The notes under the pieces: generated by a model
Databases searched by the model: none
What the model saw: only the letters and a program-made list of their open reading frames with translations
What the model was told of the DNA's origin: nothing
Part shown: piece after piece, positions 44,902 to 53,323 of the stretch
Position numbering within the stretch: position 1 is the stretch's first letter
Layout of the letters: the number at the start of each line of letters is the position of its first letter
Translations under genes and position numbers: made by a program
Source: Palsa-504 sp963739615
GTDB taxonomy: Bacteria > Actinomycetota > Actinomycetes > Streptosporangiales > Streptosporangiaceae
DNA length: 64,000 nucleotides
Assembly (NCBI GenBank): GCA_963739615.1
Contig: CAVUBD010000035.1
Span: 124,001 to 188,000, forward strand
Direction of reading: 5' to 3'

Positions 44902-47397
44902 ATGACAGCGGCCGAGAGCGCCGAACTGGCGCAGCGCTACGACCCCCGTGACATCCAGGAAAAATGGCAGGCGCGCTGGGCGGAGCTTGAACCGTTCCGC
45001 GCCAGCGAGGATCCCGCGGATGCCAGGGAGCGCTTCTACCTGGTTGACATGTTCCCGTACCCGTCGGGTGACCTGCACATGGGCCACGCCGAGGCCTACG
45101 CCATCGGCGATGCCCTCGCGCGGTACTGGTTCCTGCGGGGCCGGAACGTGCTGCACCCGATCGGCTGGGACGCCTTCGGCCTGCCCGCCGAGAACGCCGC
45201 CATCAGGAACAATTCCCATCCGGCCGACTGGACCTACGCCAACATCGAGACACAGGCCGCCTCGTTCCGGCGGTACGCGGCCTCCTTTGACTGGAGCCGC
45301 AGGCTGCAGACCTGCGATCCGGCCTACTACCGCTGGAACCAGTGGCTCTTCCTGCGGTTCTACCAGCGAGGCCTGGCGTACCGCAGGGACGGGTACGTGA
45401 ACTGGTGCCCGGTCGACCAGACCGTCCTGGCCAATGAGCAGGTCATCGCGGGCAAATGCGAGCGGTGCGGCGCCGACGTCAGCCGGCGGATGCTGAACCA
45501 GTGGTACTTCAAGATCACCGAGTACGCGGACAGGCTGCTCGCGGACGCGGAGCAGCTAGCGGAATGCTGGCCCGATCGTGTCCTGCTGATGCAGCGCAAC
45601 TGGATTGGCCGCTCCGAGGGCGCCGAGGTCCAGTTCGCGGTGGACGGCCGGGACGAGCCGGTCACGGTGTTCACCACCAGGCCCGACACGCTCTACGGGG
45701 CGACGTTCTTCGTCGTGGCGGCCGACTCGCCGCTAGCCGAGCAGCTGTGCTCCCCCGATCGCCTGCCCGAGCTGCGCACCTACGTGGAGCAGGTCAGGAA
45801 GCTGACCGACATCGAACGCCAGTCCACCGAACGCGAGAAGACCGGGGTCTTCCTGGGCCGTTACGCCATCAACCCGGTGAACGGCGAGCGGATCCCCGTG
45901 TGGGCCGCTGATTACGTCCTGCCCGACTACGGCACCGGGGCCATCATGGCCGTGCCCGCCCACGACCAGCGCGACCTGGATTTCGCGCGCGCTTACGGAC
46001 TGGACGTCCGGGTCGTGGTGGACACCGGGCAGCCGGATCCGGCCGTGACCGGGGTCGCGACCGCGGGCGACGGGACATTGGTCAATTCCGGTCCGATCAA
46101 CGGGCTGGCGAAGGCGGCGGCCATCGCCACGATCACCTCGATCCTGGCCGGGAAGGGCCTGGGCGAGGCGGCGGTCAACTACCGCCTGCGGGACTGGCTG
46201 GTGTCACGGCAGCGTTTCTGGGGTACCCCGATCCCGATCGTGCACTGCCCGTCCTGCGGCGAAGTGCCGGTGCCCGATGACCAGCTCCCTGTGGTACTGC
46301 CCGACCTGCGTGGCCAGGACCTAGTGCCCAGGGGCGTGTCGCCGCTGGCCGCGGCGCAGGACTGGGTGAACGTGCCCTGTCCGTCCTGCGGCGGCCCGGC
46401 CAAGCGCGACACGGACACCATGGACACGTTCGTAGACTCCTCCTGGTACATGTTCCGGTACTGCTCGCCCGATTACACCGAAGGCCCGTTCGACCCGGCC
46501 GAGGTGCGCCGCTGGGCGCCGGTGGACATGTACGTGGGTGGCGTCGAGCACGCCATCTTGCACCTGCTGTACAGCCGGTTCTTCACCAAGATCCTGTACG
46601 ACATGGGGCTGGTGGACTTCACCGAGCCGTTCACCAGGCTCATCAACCAGGGTCAGGTGATCAACCACGGCAAGGCGATGTCCAAGTCGCTGGGCAATGG
46701 CGTCGACCTAGGCGAGCAGATCGAGCGCTTCGGTGTCGACGCGATCAGGCTGACGATGATTTTCGCCAGCCCGCCCGAGGACGACATCGACTGGGCGGAC
46801 ATGCACCCCGAAGCCATGGTCAAGTTCCTCGGCCGGGTCTGGCGCATTGCCGCCGACGTGGCCGACGCCGACCCGGGGGCGCCGGACGCGGCCAGCGCTG
46901 CGGGTGACACCGAACTGCGCCGGATCACGCACCGGACCATCGGCGAAGTCACCCGCCAGGTTGAGTCGTATCACCTCAACGTCGCCGTGGCCCGGCTGAT
47001 GGAGCTGGTCAGCGCCGCGCGTAAGGCTATCGATTCGGGCCCGGGAGCGGCTGATCCGGCGGTTCGCGAGGCGGCTGAGGCACTGACCGTGATGGTCTCG
47101 GTATTCGCGCCGTACACGGCCGAGGAAACGTGGGAAGTCCTCGGGCACAAGCCGTCGGTGGCGCGGGTGGCCTGGCCGGTTGCCGACCCGGGCCTGCTCA
47201 CCCAGGACAAGGTCACGTGTGTGGTGCAGGTCAACGGCAAGGTACGCGACAAGCTAGAGGTCTCGCCTGAGATCACCGAAGACGAGCTTCGCGAACTCGC
47301 GCTGGTCGCGCCTGGGGTGGTACGCACGCTAGGTGACCAGCAGGTCCGCAGGGTCATCGTGCGAGCGCCGAAGCTGGTCAGCATAGTCGCGGCGTAA
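44902..47397 (+). CDS. leuS: Leucyl-tRNA synthetase
   Basis: 831 residues from ATG 44902 (MTAAESAELAQRYDPRDIQEKWQ), GAGG 7 bases upstream; an 18-codon longer in-frame start lies in the leader. HIGH motif variant in YPSGDLHMGHAEAY, the CP1 editing domain with TTRPDTLYGATFF and PDYGTGAIMAVPAHDQRD, a zinc ribbon (CPSCGEVPVP and PCPSCGGPA), KMSKS variant KAMSKSLGNGVDL, and the C-terminal anticodon domain. Charges tRNA-Leu in the cytoplasm. Expression is probably controlled by the leader-peptide attenuator. Confidence 0.97.
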   Translation: MTAAESAELAQRYDPRDIQEKWQARWAELEPFRASEDPADARERFYLVDMFPYPSGDLHMGHAEAYAIGDALARYWFLRGRNVLHPIGWDAFGLPAENAAIRNNSHPADWTYANIETQAASFRRYAASFDWSRRLQTCDPAYYRWNQWLFLRFYQRGLAYRRDGYVNWCPVDQTVLANEQVIAGKCERCGADVSRRMLNQWYFKITEYADRLLADAEQLAECWPDRVLLMQRNWIGRSEGAEVQFAVDGRDEPVTVFTTRPDTLYGATFFVVAADSPLAEQLCSPDRLPELRTYVEQVRKLTDIERQSTEREKTGVFLGRYAINPVNGERIPVWAADYVLPDYGTGAIMAVPAHDQRDLDFARAYGLDVRVVVDTGQPDPAVTGVATAGDGTLVNSGPINGLAKAAAIATITSILAGKGLGEAAVNYRLRDWLVSRQRFWGTPIPIVHCPSCGEVPVPDDQLPVVLPDLRGQDLVPRGVSPLAAAQDWVNVPCPSCGGPAKRDTDTMDTFVDSSWYMFRYCSPDYTEGPFDPAEVRRWAPVDMYVGGVEHAILHLLYSRFFTKILYDMGLVDFTEPFTRLINQGQVINHGKAMSKSLGNGVDLGEQIERFGVDAIRLTMIFASPPEDDIDWADMHPEAMVKFLGRVWRIAADVADADPGAPDAASAAGDTELRRITHRTIGEVTRQVESYHLNVAVARLMELVSAARKAIDSGPGAADPAVREAAEALTVMVSVFAPYTAEETWEVLGHKPSVARVAWPVADPGLLTQDKVTCVVQVNGKVRDKLEVSPEITEDELRELALVAPGVVRTLGDQQVRRVIVRAPKLVSIVAA

Positions 47398-47480
47398 CGA
47401 TCGGGGCGGACGCGCTCGACCCCGGGTGGGCCCGAGCGCCTCCGCACCTCCCGACCACTATGTGCTCAGCCCCGGCGGAC

Positions 47481-48281
47481 TCAAATGCGGCGGAGCACGG
47501 CGACGACGCGGCCGAGGATGCTGGCCTCGTCACCAAGGATTGGCGTGTATGCCGGGTTGTGCGGAATCAGCCAGACGTGCCCGTCGCTCTGCTTGAACGT
47601 CTTGACGGTCGCTTCGCCGTCGAGCATCGCCGCCACGATCTCGCCGTTCTCCGCGACCTTCTGCTCCCGGACCACCACCCAGTCCCCGTCCGCGATCGCG
47701 GCGTTGATCATCGAATCGCCCGCCACCTTGAGCAGGAACAGCGTGCCCTCGCCGACCAGCTGCCTGGGCAGCGGGAAGACGTCTTCCACGGCCTGCTCGG
47801 CCAGTATCGGGCCGCCCGCGGCGATCCGTCCGACCAGCGGCACGTAGATAGCCTCCTGTGACGGGATGTCAATGCCGGGGATGTCGGCGGCCTCTTCCTC
47901 CTCGCGGCCAGGCTCCGGCCGCACGGCCGGGTGGCCAGGCAGCCGCACCTCGACGGTCCGCGGCCGGCCCACGTCCCGGTGCAGGTACCCCTTCTTCTGC
48001 AGGGTGCTGAGCTGATAGGAGACGCTCGACGTGCTCGTCAGGCCCACTGCCTCCCCGATCTCCCGCATCGAAGGCGGATAGCCGCGCTTCTGCACCGACT
48101 CCCGGATGACCTGGAGCACCTTGCGCTGCCGCCAGGTGAGAACATGATCGGGATCGGGCTTGTCCGGTGTGTCGGGGATGATGACGGGCACGCTGCCCTT
48201 CGGCTTGCGGCCTGGCCGTCCCTTAGGTCTGGGCGCCACTGCTGGATCGGCGTGGGAAGTACCTGTTGCGGTGCCTCCCAT
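47481..48281 (-). CDS. lexA: SOS repressor LexA
   Basis: About 266 residues. Start ATG 48281 is preferred because GGAGG lies 8 bases upstream; ATG 48296 with GGAAGG is an alternative. A basic N-terminal extension (RPKGRPGRKPKGS) precedes the winged HTH (LTWRQRKVLQVIRESVQKRGYPPSMREIGEAVGLTSTSSVSYQL). The C-terminal S24 protease has the cleavage site IAAGGPIL (Ala-Gly), catalytic Ser in VAGDSMINA and Lys in ATVKTFK. RecA-stimulated self-cleavage derepresses SOS genes. An SOS box lies upstream at 48363-48376. Confidence 0.96.
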   Translation of the reverse strand: MGGTATGTSHADPAVAPRPKGRPGRKPKGSVPVIIPDTPDKPDPDHVLTWRQRKVLQVIRESVQKRGYPPSMREIGEAVGLTSTSSVSYQLSTLQKKGYLHRDVGRPRTVEVRLPGHPAVRPEPGREEEEAADIPGIDIPSQEAIYVPLVGRIAAGGPILAEQAVEDVFPLPRQLVGEGTLFLLKVAGDSMINAAIADGDWVVVREQKVAENGEIVAAMLDGEATVKTFKQSDGHVWLIPHNPAYTPILGDEASILGRVVAVLRRI

Positions 48282-48362
48282 TGCGGTTTCCTCCATCTGA
48301 TGACCTTCCGTGTCCGGGTTCTTGCATGCTGAGTAGAGGGTAACGGTTCTCGCTCGATATCC

Positions 48363-48376
48363 CAAACATCTGTTCG
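48363..48376. promoter_or_regulatory. SOS box upstream of lexA
   Basis: CAAACATCTGTTCG; reverse complement CGAACAGATGTTTG fits the Gram-positive LexA box CGAAC-N4-GTTYG. It is about 80 bases before lexA, so autoregulation is expected. Confidence 0.75.
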
Positions 48377-48427
48377 ACGTGTCGCCAAAATGTCAGACCC
48401 GCGCGATACAACGATGATATACCCGTT

Positions 48428-48484
48428 CGATCGAACAATCATACGATCGAACTGGGGTACGATCGAACTAGGTATTGCTCGAAT
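48428..48484. repeat. Three to four 16-bp iterons (CGATCGAAC) between lexA and the LysM gene
   Basis: CGATCGAAC occurs at 48428-48436, 48444-48452 and 48460-48468, exactly 16 bases apart, with a degenerate fourth copy TGCTCGAAT in phase at 48476. The first copy is part of the perfect palindrome GTTCGATCGAAC (48425-48436). Confidence 0.8.
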
Positions 48485-48496
48485 GAAGGTTTGATC

Positions 48497-49090
48497 ATGG
48501 AGGTCGCCATGCATGCGGTGCGAACAGGGACGCTGCCTCGCTCCCACGTGGAGAACAATGCCCGGCCCCGTCCGAAGCTGCGCGTGATCTATCGTGCCGA
48601 CGCCCCCGTAACTGCGCCTCGCCCGGCGGCACCCACTCCAGCGACAGTCCCCGCACCGGCACCTCCCGCAGCCCCGCCTCTCAAGCCCGCCCGTCCCGTC
48701 CCCGCACGCCCCGCACGCCCCGCACCCCCCGAACCGGCGCGCCAACGGCCCGCGCGTCCCGTCCCGGCCCGCCAGCAGGCCAAGACCCCGCTGCGGCTTA
48801 CCAGGCGGGGACGCGTCGTAGTCGCCGTCGCGGCCGTGCTGCTGGTGGCCGCGCTGTCGCTCATCGCCGCCGGCGCGGCCCAGGCCATCAGCCATTCCGC
48901 GGCGCCGAGCCCGGCTGGGCGCACCGCCGTCCAGGTCGTGGTCCGCCCGGGCCAGAGCCTGTGGTCGGTCGCGGAGAGCGCGGATCCGAACGCGGACACC
49001 CGCCTGGTCATCCAGCGGATCATCGAACTGAATGCGCTCAGCGGCAACACCGTCGTCGCCGGCCAGCGGCTGTGGGTGCCGCGTAGCTGA
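48497..49090 (+). CDS. LysM-domain membrane protein next to lexA (ChiZ/Rv2719c-like)
   Basis: About 197 residues; start ATG 48497 (GAAGGT upstream) or ATG 48509 (GGAGGT upstream). A long Pro/Ala/Arg-rich cytoplasmic region, one TM helix at about 113-133 (VVVAVAAVLLVAALSLIAAG), then a C-terminal extracytoplasmic LysM: VVVRPGQSLWSVAESADPNADTR...GQRLWVPRS. The gene divergent from lexA in mycobacteria is a damage-induced, LysM-bearing cell-wall hydrolase that delays division. The same position here suggests an SOS checkpoint protein. Confidence 0.8.
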   Translation: MEVAMHAVRTGTLPRSHVENNARPRPKLRVIYRADAPVTAPRPAAPTPATVPAPAPPAAPPLKPARPVPARPARPAPPEPARQRPARPVPARQQAKTPLRLTRRGRVVVAVAAVLLVAALSLIAAGAAQAISHSAAPSPAGRTAVQVVVRPGQSLWSVAESADPNADTRLVIQRIIELNALSGNTVVAGQRLWVPRS

Positions 49091-49224
49091 TCCCGGCGCC
49101 GCCACGCCGGCCGCCACGCCGATCGACACGCCGGCGCGCCGGCCGGAACGGCTCAGCGGCCAGGGTTTCCGGATCGGCTGCTCGCGTTGCGCTTGCCTCC
49201 AGCCGCCCTCGTGGTCTACGGTAA

Positions 49225-49275
49225 CCACAACATCTAGTACTTACATCGTTGTGTTTTTTCCACAAGTTGTGTTCA
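49225..49275 (+). promoter_or_regulatory. Candidate NrdR boxes upstream of nrdR-nrdJ
   Basis: ccacaacatctagtac (49225-49240), acttacatcgttgtgt (49239-49254, inverted) and ccacaagttgtgtt (49260-49273) resemble the NrdR palindrome ACACWATATCTWGTG. They precede TAAACT (49281-49286), a possible -10. Spacing between boxes is not the canonical 31-32 bases, so exact limits are uncertain. Confidence 0.5.
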
Positions 49276-49312
49276 CCGGGTAAACTGTGAGTACAACAAG
49301 GGAGGTGATCGC

Positions 49313-49801
49313 GTGCACTGCCCGTTCTGTCGCCACCCGGATAGCAGGGTCATCGACAGCAGGACGGCCGACGACGGTGCGGCGATCCGCCGCCGGCGGT
49401 CGTGCCCAGAATGCGGGCGGCGGTTCACCACCCAGGAGACAGTCATCTTGATGGTGGCCAAGCGCAGCGGTGTAACCGAGCCGTTCACCCGGGACAAGAT
49501 CATCCGTGGTGTGCAGCGCGCGTGCCAGGGACGGCCGGTCAGCGAGGACAAGCTGGCGATCCTGGCCCAGCTGGTGGAAGAGACGATCAGGGCTCGCGGC
49601 CTGGCCGAGGTTCCCTCGCACGAGGTGGGGCTGGCCATCCTGGGCCCGCTCAGGGAGCTTGACGAGGTTGCCTACCTGAGGTTCGCCTCCGTTTACCGAG
49701 GGTTCGAGTCGCTCGCCGACTTCGAGGCTGAAATCACCGCCTTGCGCCAGGAGCGCCGCGCCGCCGCGCACACCGCGGCGGCCGCGGAACCAGCGTCTTA
49801 A
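49313..49801 (+). CDS. nrdR: Transcriptional repressor NrdR
   Basis: 162 residues, start GTG 49313 with GGAGGTGATC upstream. Zinc ribbon MHCPFCRHPDSRVIDSR...CPECGRRFTTQE, then an ATP-cone domain (VTEPFTRDKIIRGVQRAC, VAYLRFASVYRGFESL). Senses (d)ATP and represses ribonucleotide reductase genes. The Ala/Glu-rich tail is lineage-specific. nrdJ follows 82 bases later, consistent with an nrdRJ operon. Confidence 0.97.
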   Translation: MHCPFCRHPDSRVIDSRTADDGAAIRRRRSCPECGRRFTTQETVILMVAKRSGVTEPFTRDKIIRGVQRACQGRPVSEDKLAILAQLVEETIRARGLAEVPSHEVGLAILGPLRELDEVAYLRFASVYRGFESLADFEAEITALRQERRAAAHTAAAAEPAS

Positions 49802-49883
49802 GGGCGGCATCAGAGTTGTCATTGTCGCAGCGTGGCCATTCAGGGACTGGCAGGGATCCGGCAGGGTCCCGGAAGGGGGAATA

Positions 49884-52781
49884 ATGACGGAGACGGTGAG
49901 CGGAGCGGCCCGCAGGGGGAAGGGGCCTCAGAACCCGCAGCGTGCGCACGGCCTCAAGGTCGAGCGCATCCACACCACCCCGGGCGTGCACCCCTATGAC
50001 CAGATCAGCTGGGAACGCTGGGACGTCGTCATGACGAACTGGCGGGACGGCTCGGTCAACTTCGAGCAGCACGGCGTGGAGTTCCCTGACTTCTGGTCGG
50101 TGAACGCGGCCAACATCGTGACCACCAAGTACTTCCGCGGCGCGGTCGGCTCACCGCAGCGCGAGTGGAGCCTCAAGCAGCTCGTGGACCGGGTCGTCGG
50201 CATGTACGAGAAGACCGGCCAGGAGCAGGGTTACTTCGCCACCGACGAGGACGCCGAGATCTTCGGCCACGAGCTCAGGTACGCCCTGGTCCACCAGGTC
50301 TTCAGCTTCAACTCCCCGGTCTGGTTCAACGTAGGCACCACCTCCCCGCAGCAGGTCAGCGCGTGTTTCATCCTGGCCGTGGACGACACGATGGACGCCA
50401 TCCTTGACTGGTACCGGGAGGAGGGCCTGATCTTCAAGGGCGGATCCGGCTCCGGCGTCAACCTCTCCAAGATCCGGTCGAGCAAGGAGCTGCTTTCCTC
50501 CGGCGGCACCGCGAGCGGCCCGGTGTCCTTCATGCGGGGTGCCGATGCCTCCGCAGGCACGATCAAGTCCGGCGGCGCCACCCGGCGCGCGGCCAAGATG
50601 GTGGTCCTCGACGTGGATCACCCGGACGTAGAGGAGTTCATCGCCACCAAGGCGCGCGAGGAAGAGAAGGTCCGCGTGCTCCGCGACGCCGGGTTCGACA
50701 TGGACCTCGGCGGCAAGGACATCGTCAGCGTCCAGTACCAGAACGCCAACAACTCGGTCCGCGTGTCGGACGAGTTCATGCGCGCGGTCGAGGAAGGCAA
50801 GCAGTTCGACCTGCTGGCCCGGCTGACCGGCGAGGTGGTCGAGCGGGTCGACGCCAGGAAGCTGATGCGGACGATGGCGCAAGCGGCCTGGGAATGCGCC
50901 GACCCCGGCATCCAGTACGACGGCACCATCAACGACTGGCACACCTGCCCAGAATCCGGCCGTATCACCGCAAGTAACCCGTGCAGTGAATACGTTCACC
51001 TGGATAACTCGAGTTGCAACCTGGCCAGCATCAACCTGATCAAGTTCCTCCGCGACGACGACACCTTCGACGCCGAGCGGTTCAAGAAGATCTCCGAGCT
51101 CATCATCACCGCGATGGACATCTCCATCTGCTTCGCCGACTTCCCCACAGAGAAGATCGCCGAGACCACCCGCGCCTACCGGCAGCTCGGCATCGGCTAC
51201 GCCAACCTGGGCGCGCTGCTGATGGCCACCGGGCACGCCTACGACTCCGAAGGCGGCCGGGCCATCGCCGCCGCCATCACCTCGCTGATGACCGGCGCCG
51301 CGTACAAGAAGTCGGCCGAGCTGGCCGGGGCCGTGGGGCCCTACGACGGCTACACCCGCAACGCCAGGCCGCACAAGCGCGTCATCCGCAAGCACGCGGA
51401 CGCCAGCGACGACATCCGTCCGATCGGCCCGATGGACCGGGAGATCCTCGGGCTGGCCAACCAGACCTGGGGGGAGTGCGTCGCGCTAGGCGAGACAAAT
51501 GGGTACAGAAACGCCCAAAGTAGCCTACTCGCACCTACTGGCACCATAGGCCTCATGATGGACTGCGACACCACAGGCATCGAGCCCGACCTGGCCCTGG
51601 TCAAGTTCAAGAAGCTGGTCGGCGGCGGTTCCATGCAGATCGTCAACCAGACCGTGCCGCGGGCGCTGAAGAACCTCGGCTACCCGCACGAGCAGGTCGA
51701 GGCGATCACCGAGTACATCGCCGAGCACGGTCACGTGGTGAACGCGCCCGGCCTGCGCGCCGAGCATTACGAGGTGTTCGACTGCGCGATGGGCGAGCGC
51801 GCGATCAGCCCGATGGGTCACGTCCGGATGATGGCCGCCGTGCAGCCGCACCTGTCCGGTGCCATCAGCAAGACGGTCAACATGCCGGAAAGCGCCACGA
51901 TCGAGGAGATCGAGCGGATCTACTTCGAGGGCTGGAAGCTGGGCCTGAAGGCGCTGGCCATCTACCGCGACAACTGCAAGGTCGGCCAGCCGCTCTCCGA
52001 CGCCAGGAAGAAGCCGGCCGAGGTGCCCGCCGCCCCGGCCGCGCCGCACGAGCGCCGGCCGGTCCGCAAGCGGCTGCCCCGGCAGCGGCCCGCCACCGTG
52101 ACCAGGTTCTCCGTCGCGGGCGCCGAGGGTTACATGACCGCCTCCAGCTATCCCGACGATGGCGTCGGCGAGGTGTTCCTCAAGCTCGGCAAGCAGGGAT
52201 CGACGCTGGCCGGCGTGATGGACGCCTTCTCCATAGCCATCTCGGTCGGCCTGCAGTACGGCATCCCGCTGGATTCCTACGTCGCCAAGTTCACCAACAT
52301 GCGGTTCGAGCCGGCCGGCCTCACCGACGACCCGGACATCAGGATCGCCAGCTCGGTGATGGACTACATCTTCCGCCGCCTCGCGCTGGACCACCTGCCC
52401 TACGAACAGCGCGCCGAGCTCGGCATCTTGTCCGCGGCGGAGCGTGCCGCCGAAGTGGCCGGGCACGACCCCAACGTCCTCGCCGACCCCGCCGGGCTGG
52501 GCGAGGACGTGGATCCGGTGGAACTCGCCCAGTCGGCCGCCGTAGAACAGCCCCATTATTCCGAACGGGCGCCGGTACAGCCTCCGGCCCAGGCTCAAGC
52601 CCGCCCGGCCCCGGCGTCGGCGCACACCCCGCTGGCCCCGCACAGCTCAACCGAGCTGATCGAGGCGCAGCAGGGCCGGACCGCCGATGCCCCGCTCTGC
52701 CTCACCTGCGGCACCAAGATGCGCCCCGCGGGCAGCTGCTACGTCTGCGAAGGCTGCGGCTCCACCAGCGGCTGCAGCTAA
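49884..52781 (+). CDS. nrdJ: Vitamin B12-dependent (class II) ribonucleotide reductase
   Basis: 965 residues, ATG 49884 after GAAGGGGG. Reduces ribonucleotides using adenosylcobalamin. Visible: FNSPVWFNVG, QVSACFILAVDD (active-site Cys), GGSGSGVNLSKIRS, the radical region NPCSEYVHLDNSSCNLASINL (Cys and Glu), ESATIEEIERIYFEGWKLGLKALAIYRDNCK, and a C-terminal zinc/redox tail CLTCGTKMRPAGSCYVCEGCGSTSGCS. No cobalamin riboswitch is apparent upstream; control is probably via NrdR. Confidence 0.97.
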   Translation: MTETVSGAARRGKGPQNPQRAHGLKVERIHTTPGVHPYDQISWERWDVVMTNWRDGSVNFEQHGVEFPDFWSVNAANIVTTKYFRGAVGSPQREWSLKQLVDRVVGMYEKTGQEQGYFATDEDAEIFGHELRYALVHQVFSFNSPVWFNVGTTSPQQVSACFILAVDDTMDAILDWYREEGLIFKGGSGSGVNLSKIRSSKELLSSGGTASGPVSFMRGADASAGTIKSGGATRRAAKMVVLDVDHPDVEEFIATKAREEEKVRVLRDAGFDMDLGGKDIVSVQYQNANNSVRVSDEFMRAVEEGKQFDLLARLTGEVVERVDARKLMRTMAQAAWECADPGIQYDGTINDWHTCPESGRITASNPCSEYVHLDNSSCNLASINLIKFLRDDDTFDAERFKKISELIITAMDISICFADFPTEKIAETTRAYRQLGIGYANLGALLMATGHAYDSEGGRAIAAAITSLMTGAAYKKSAELAGAVGPYDGYTRNARPHKRVIRKHADASDDIRPIGPMDREILGLANQTWGECVALGETNGYRNAQSSLLAPTGTIGLMMDCDTTGIEPDLALVKFKKLVGGGSMQIVNQTVPRALKNLGYPHEQVEAITEYIAEHGHVVNAPGLRAEHYEVFDCAMGERAISPMGHVRMMAAVQPHLSGAISKTVNMPESATIEEIERIYFEGWKLGLKALAIYRDNCKVGQPLSDARKKPAEVPAAPAAPHERRPVRKRLPRQRPATVTRFSVAGAEGYMTASSYPDDGVGEVFLKLGKQGSTLAGVMDAFSIAISVGLQYGIPLDSYVAKFTNMRFEPAGLTDDPDIRIASSVMDYIFRRLALDHLPYEQRAELGILSAAERAAEVAGHDPNVLADPAGLGEDVDPVELAQSAAVEQPHYSERAPVQPPAQAQARPAPASAHTPLAPHSSTELIEAQQGRTADAPLCLTCGTKMRPAGSCYVCEGCGSTSGCS

Positions 52782-52793
52782 AAGTGAGCGGTA

Positions 52794-52808
52794 TTGCATC
52801 AGATGCAA
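52794..52808. promoter_or_regulatory. Palindrome TTGCATCAGATGCAA
   Basis: Perfect 7-bp arms around a central A, 13 bases after the nrdJ stop. The same palindrome with a central T occurs at 59476-59490. Likely a transcription factor site serving the 57-residue gene downstream. Confidence 0.55.
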
Positions 52809-52947
52809 CATACGGGCACGGCGTGAGTAATACGTGGTGAGGAGCAGACTCTGCGGTCTGCTCCTCACCGAGATAGGCGCGGCGGATGCTCTCTGGCTTG
52901 TTAGCTGGACGGCCTCGCTGCCCGAACAAGAGGGGAGGTGATGAAGA

Positions 52948-53121
52948 GTGGCAAAGAACACTGGCAAGGGCTACCGCGAGGGCGCTGTCAGGGATCGTTC
53001 GCAGGTCGAAACGCCTGTCGGCTGGGTCAAGCGGGATAGCGAGACTGGTCGGTTCCTGGATGTGAAGTCTGACGGTGAGCCGTTCAAGGGCGTTCGTAAG
53101 GAGCACCCTGACAAGAAGTAA
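52948..53121 (+). CDS. Small conserved-looking protein (57 residues)
   Basis: GTG 52948 with a strong GGGGAGGTGA upstream; ends TAA at 53121. Starts VAKNTGKGYREGAVRDRS and ends GVRKEHPDKK; highly charged and soluble, with no TM or Cys. VETPVGWVKRDSETGRFLDVKSDGEPFKGVR could form a small beta-sheet. The family function is unknown to me. The good ribosome site and coding-like third-position GC support a real gene. Confidence 0.75.
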   Translation: MAKNTGKGYREGAVRDRSQVETPVGWVKRDSETGRFLDVKSDGEPFKGVRKEHPDKK

Positions 53122-53323
53122 GGCGGGCCGGGACGGGGATGCTGAATCCACCCCCGTCCCGCTCTAGCACCCTAGGGCTTGTACTGGCGCCTACCGCTGC
53201 CGGGGCCTGCACATCGTCTAACGGGTGCAGCCATCCGAGCCGGGCGACCAGCGAGAGTGTTGTTTGGGCAGAATCTAGCCGCTTGAGGTTCCATGATCTC
53301 CAAAAGTTTGGGTTTGCGGTTGG

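Noticed and set aside
49802..49883. Cobalamin riboswitch before nrdJ
   Set aside because: The gap is only 82 bases and contains no B12-box-like sequence.
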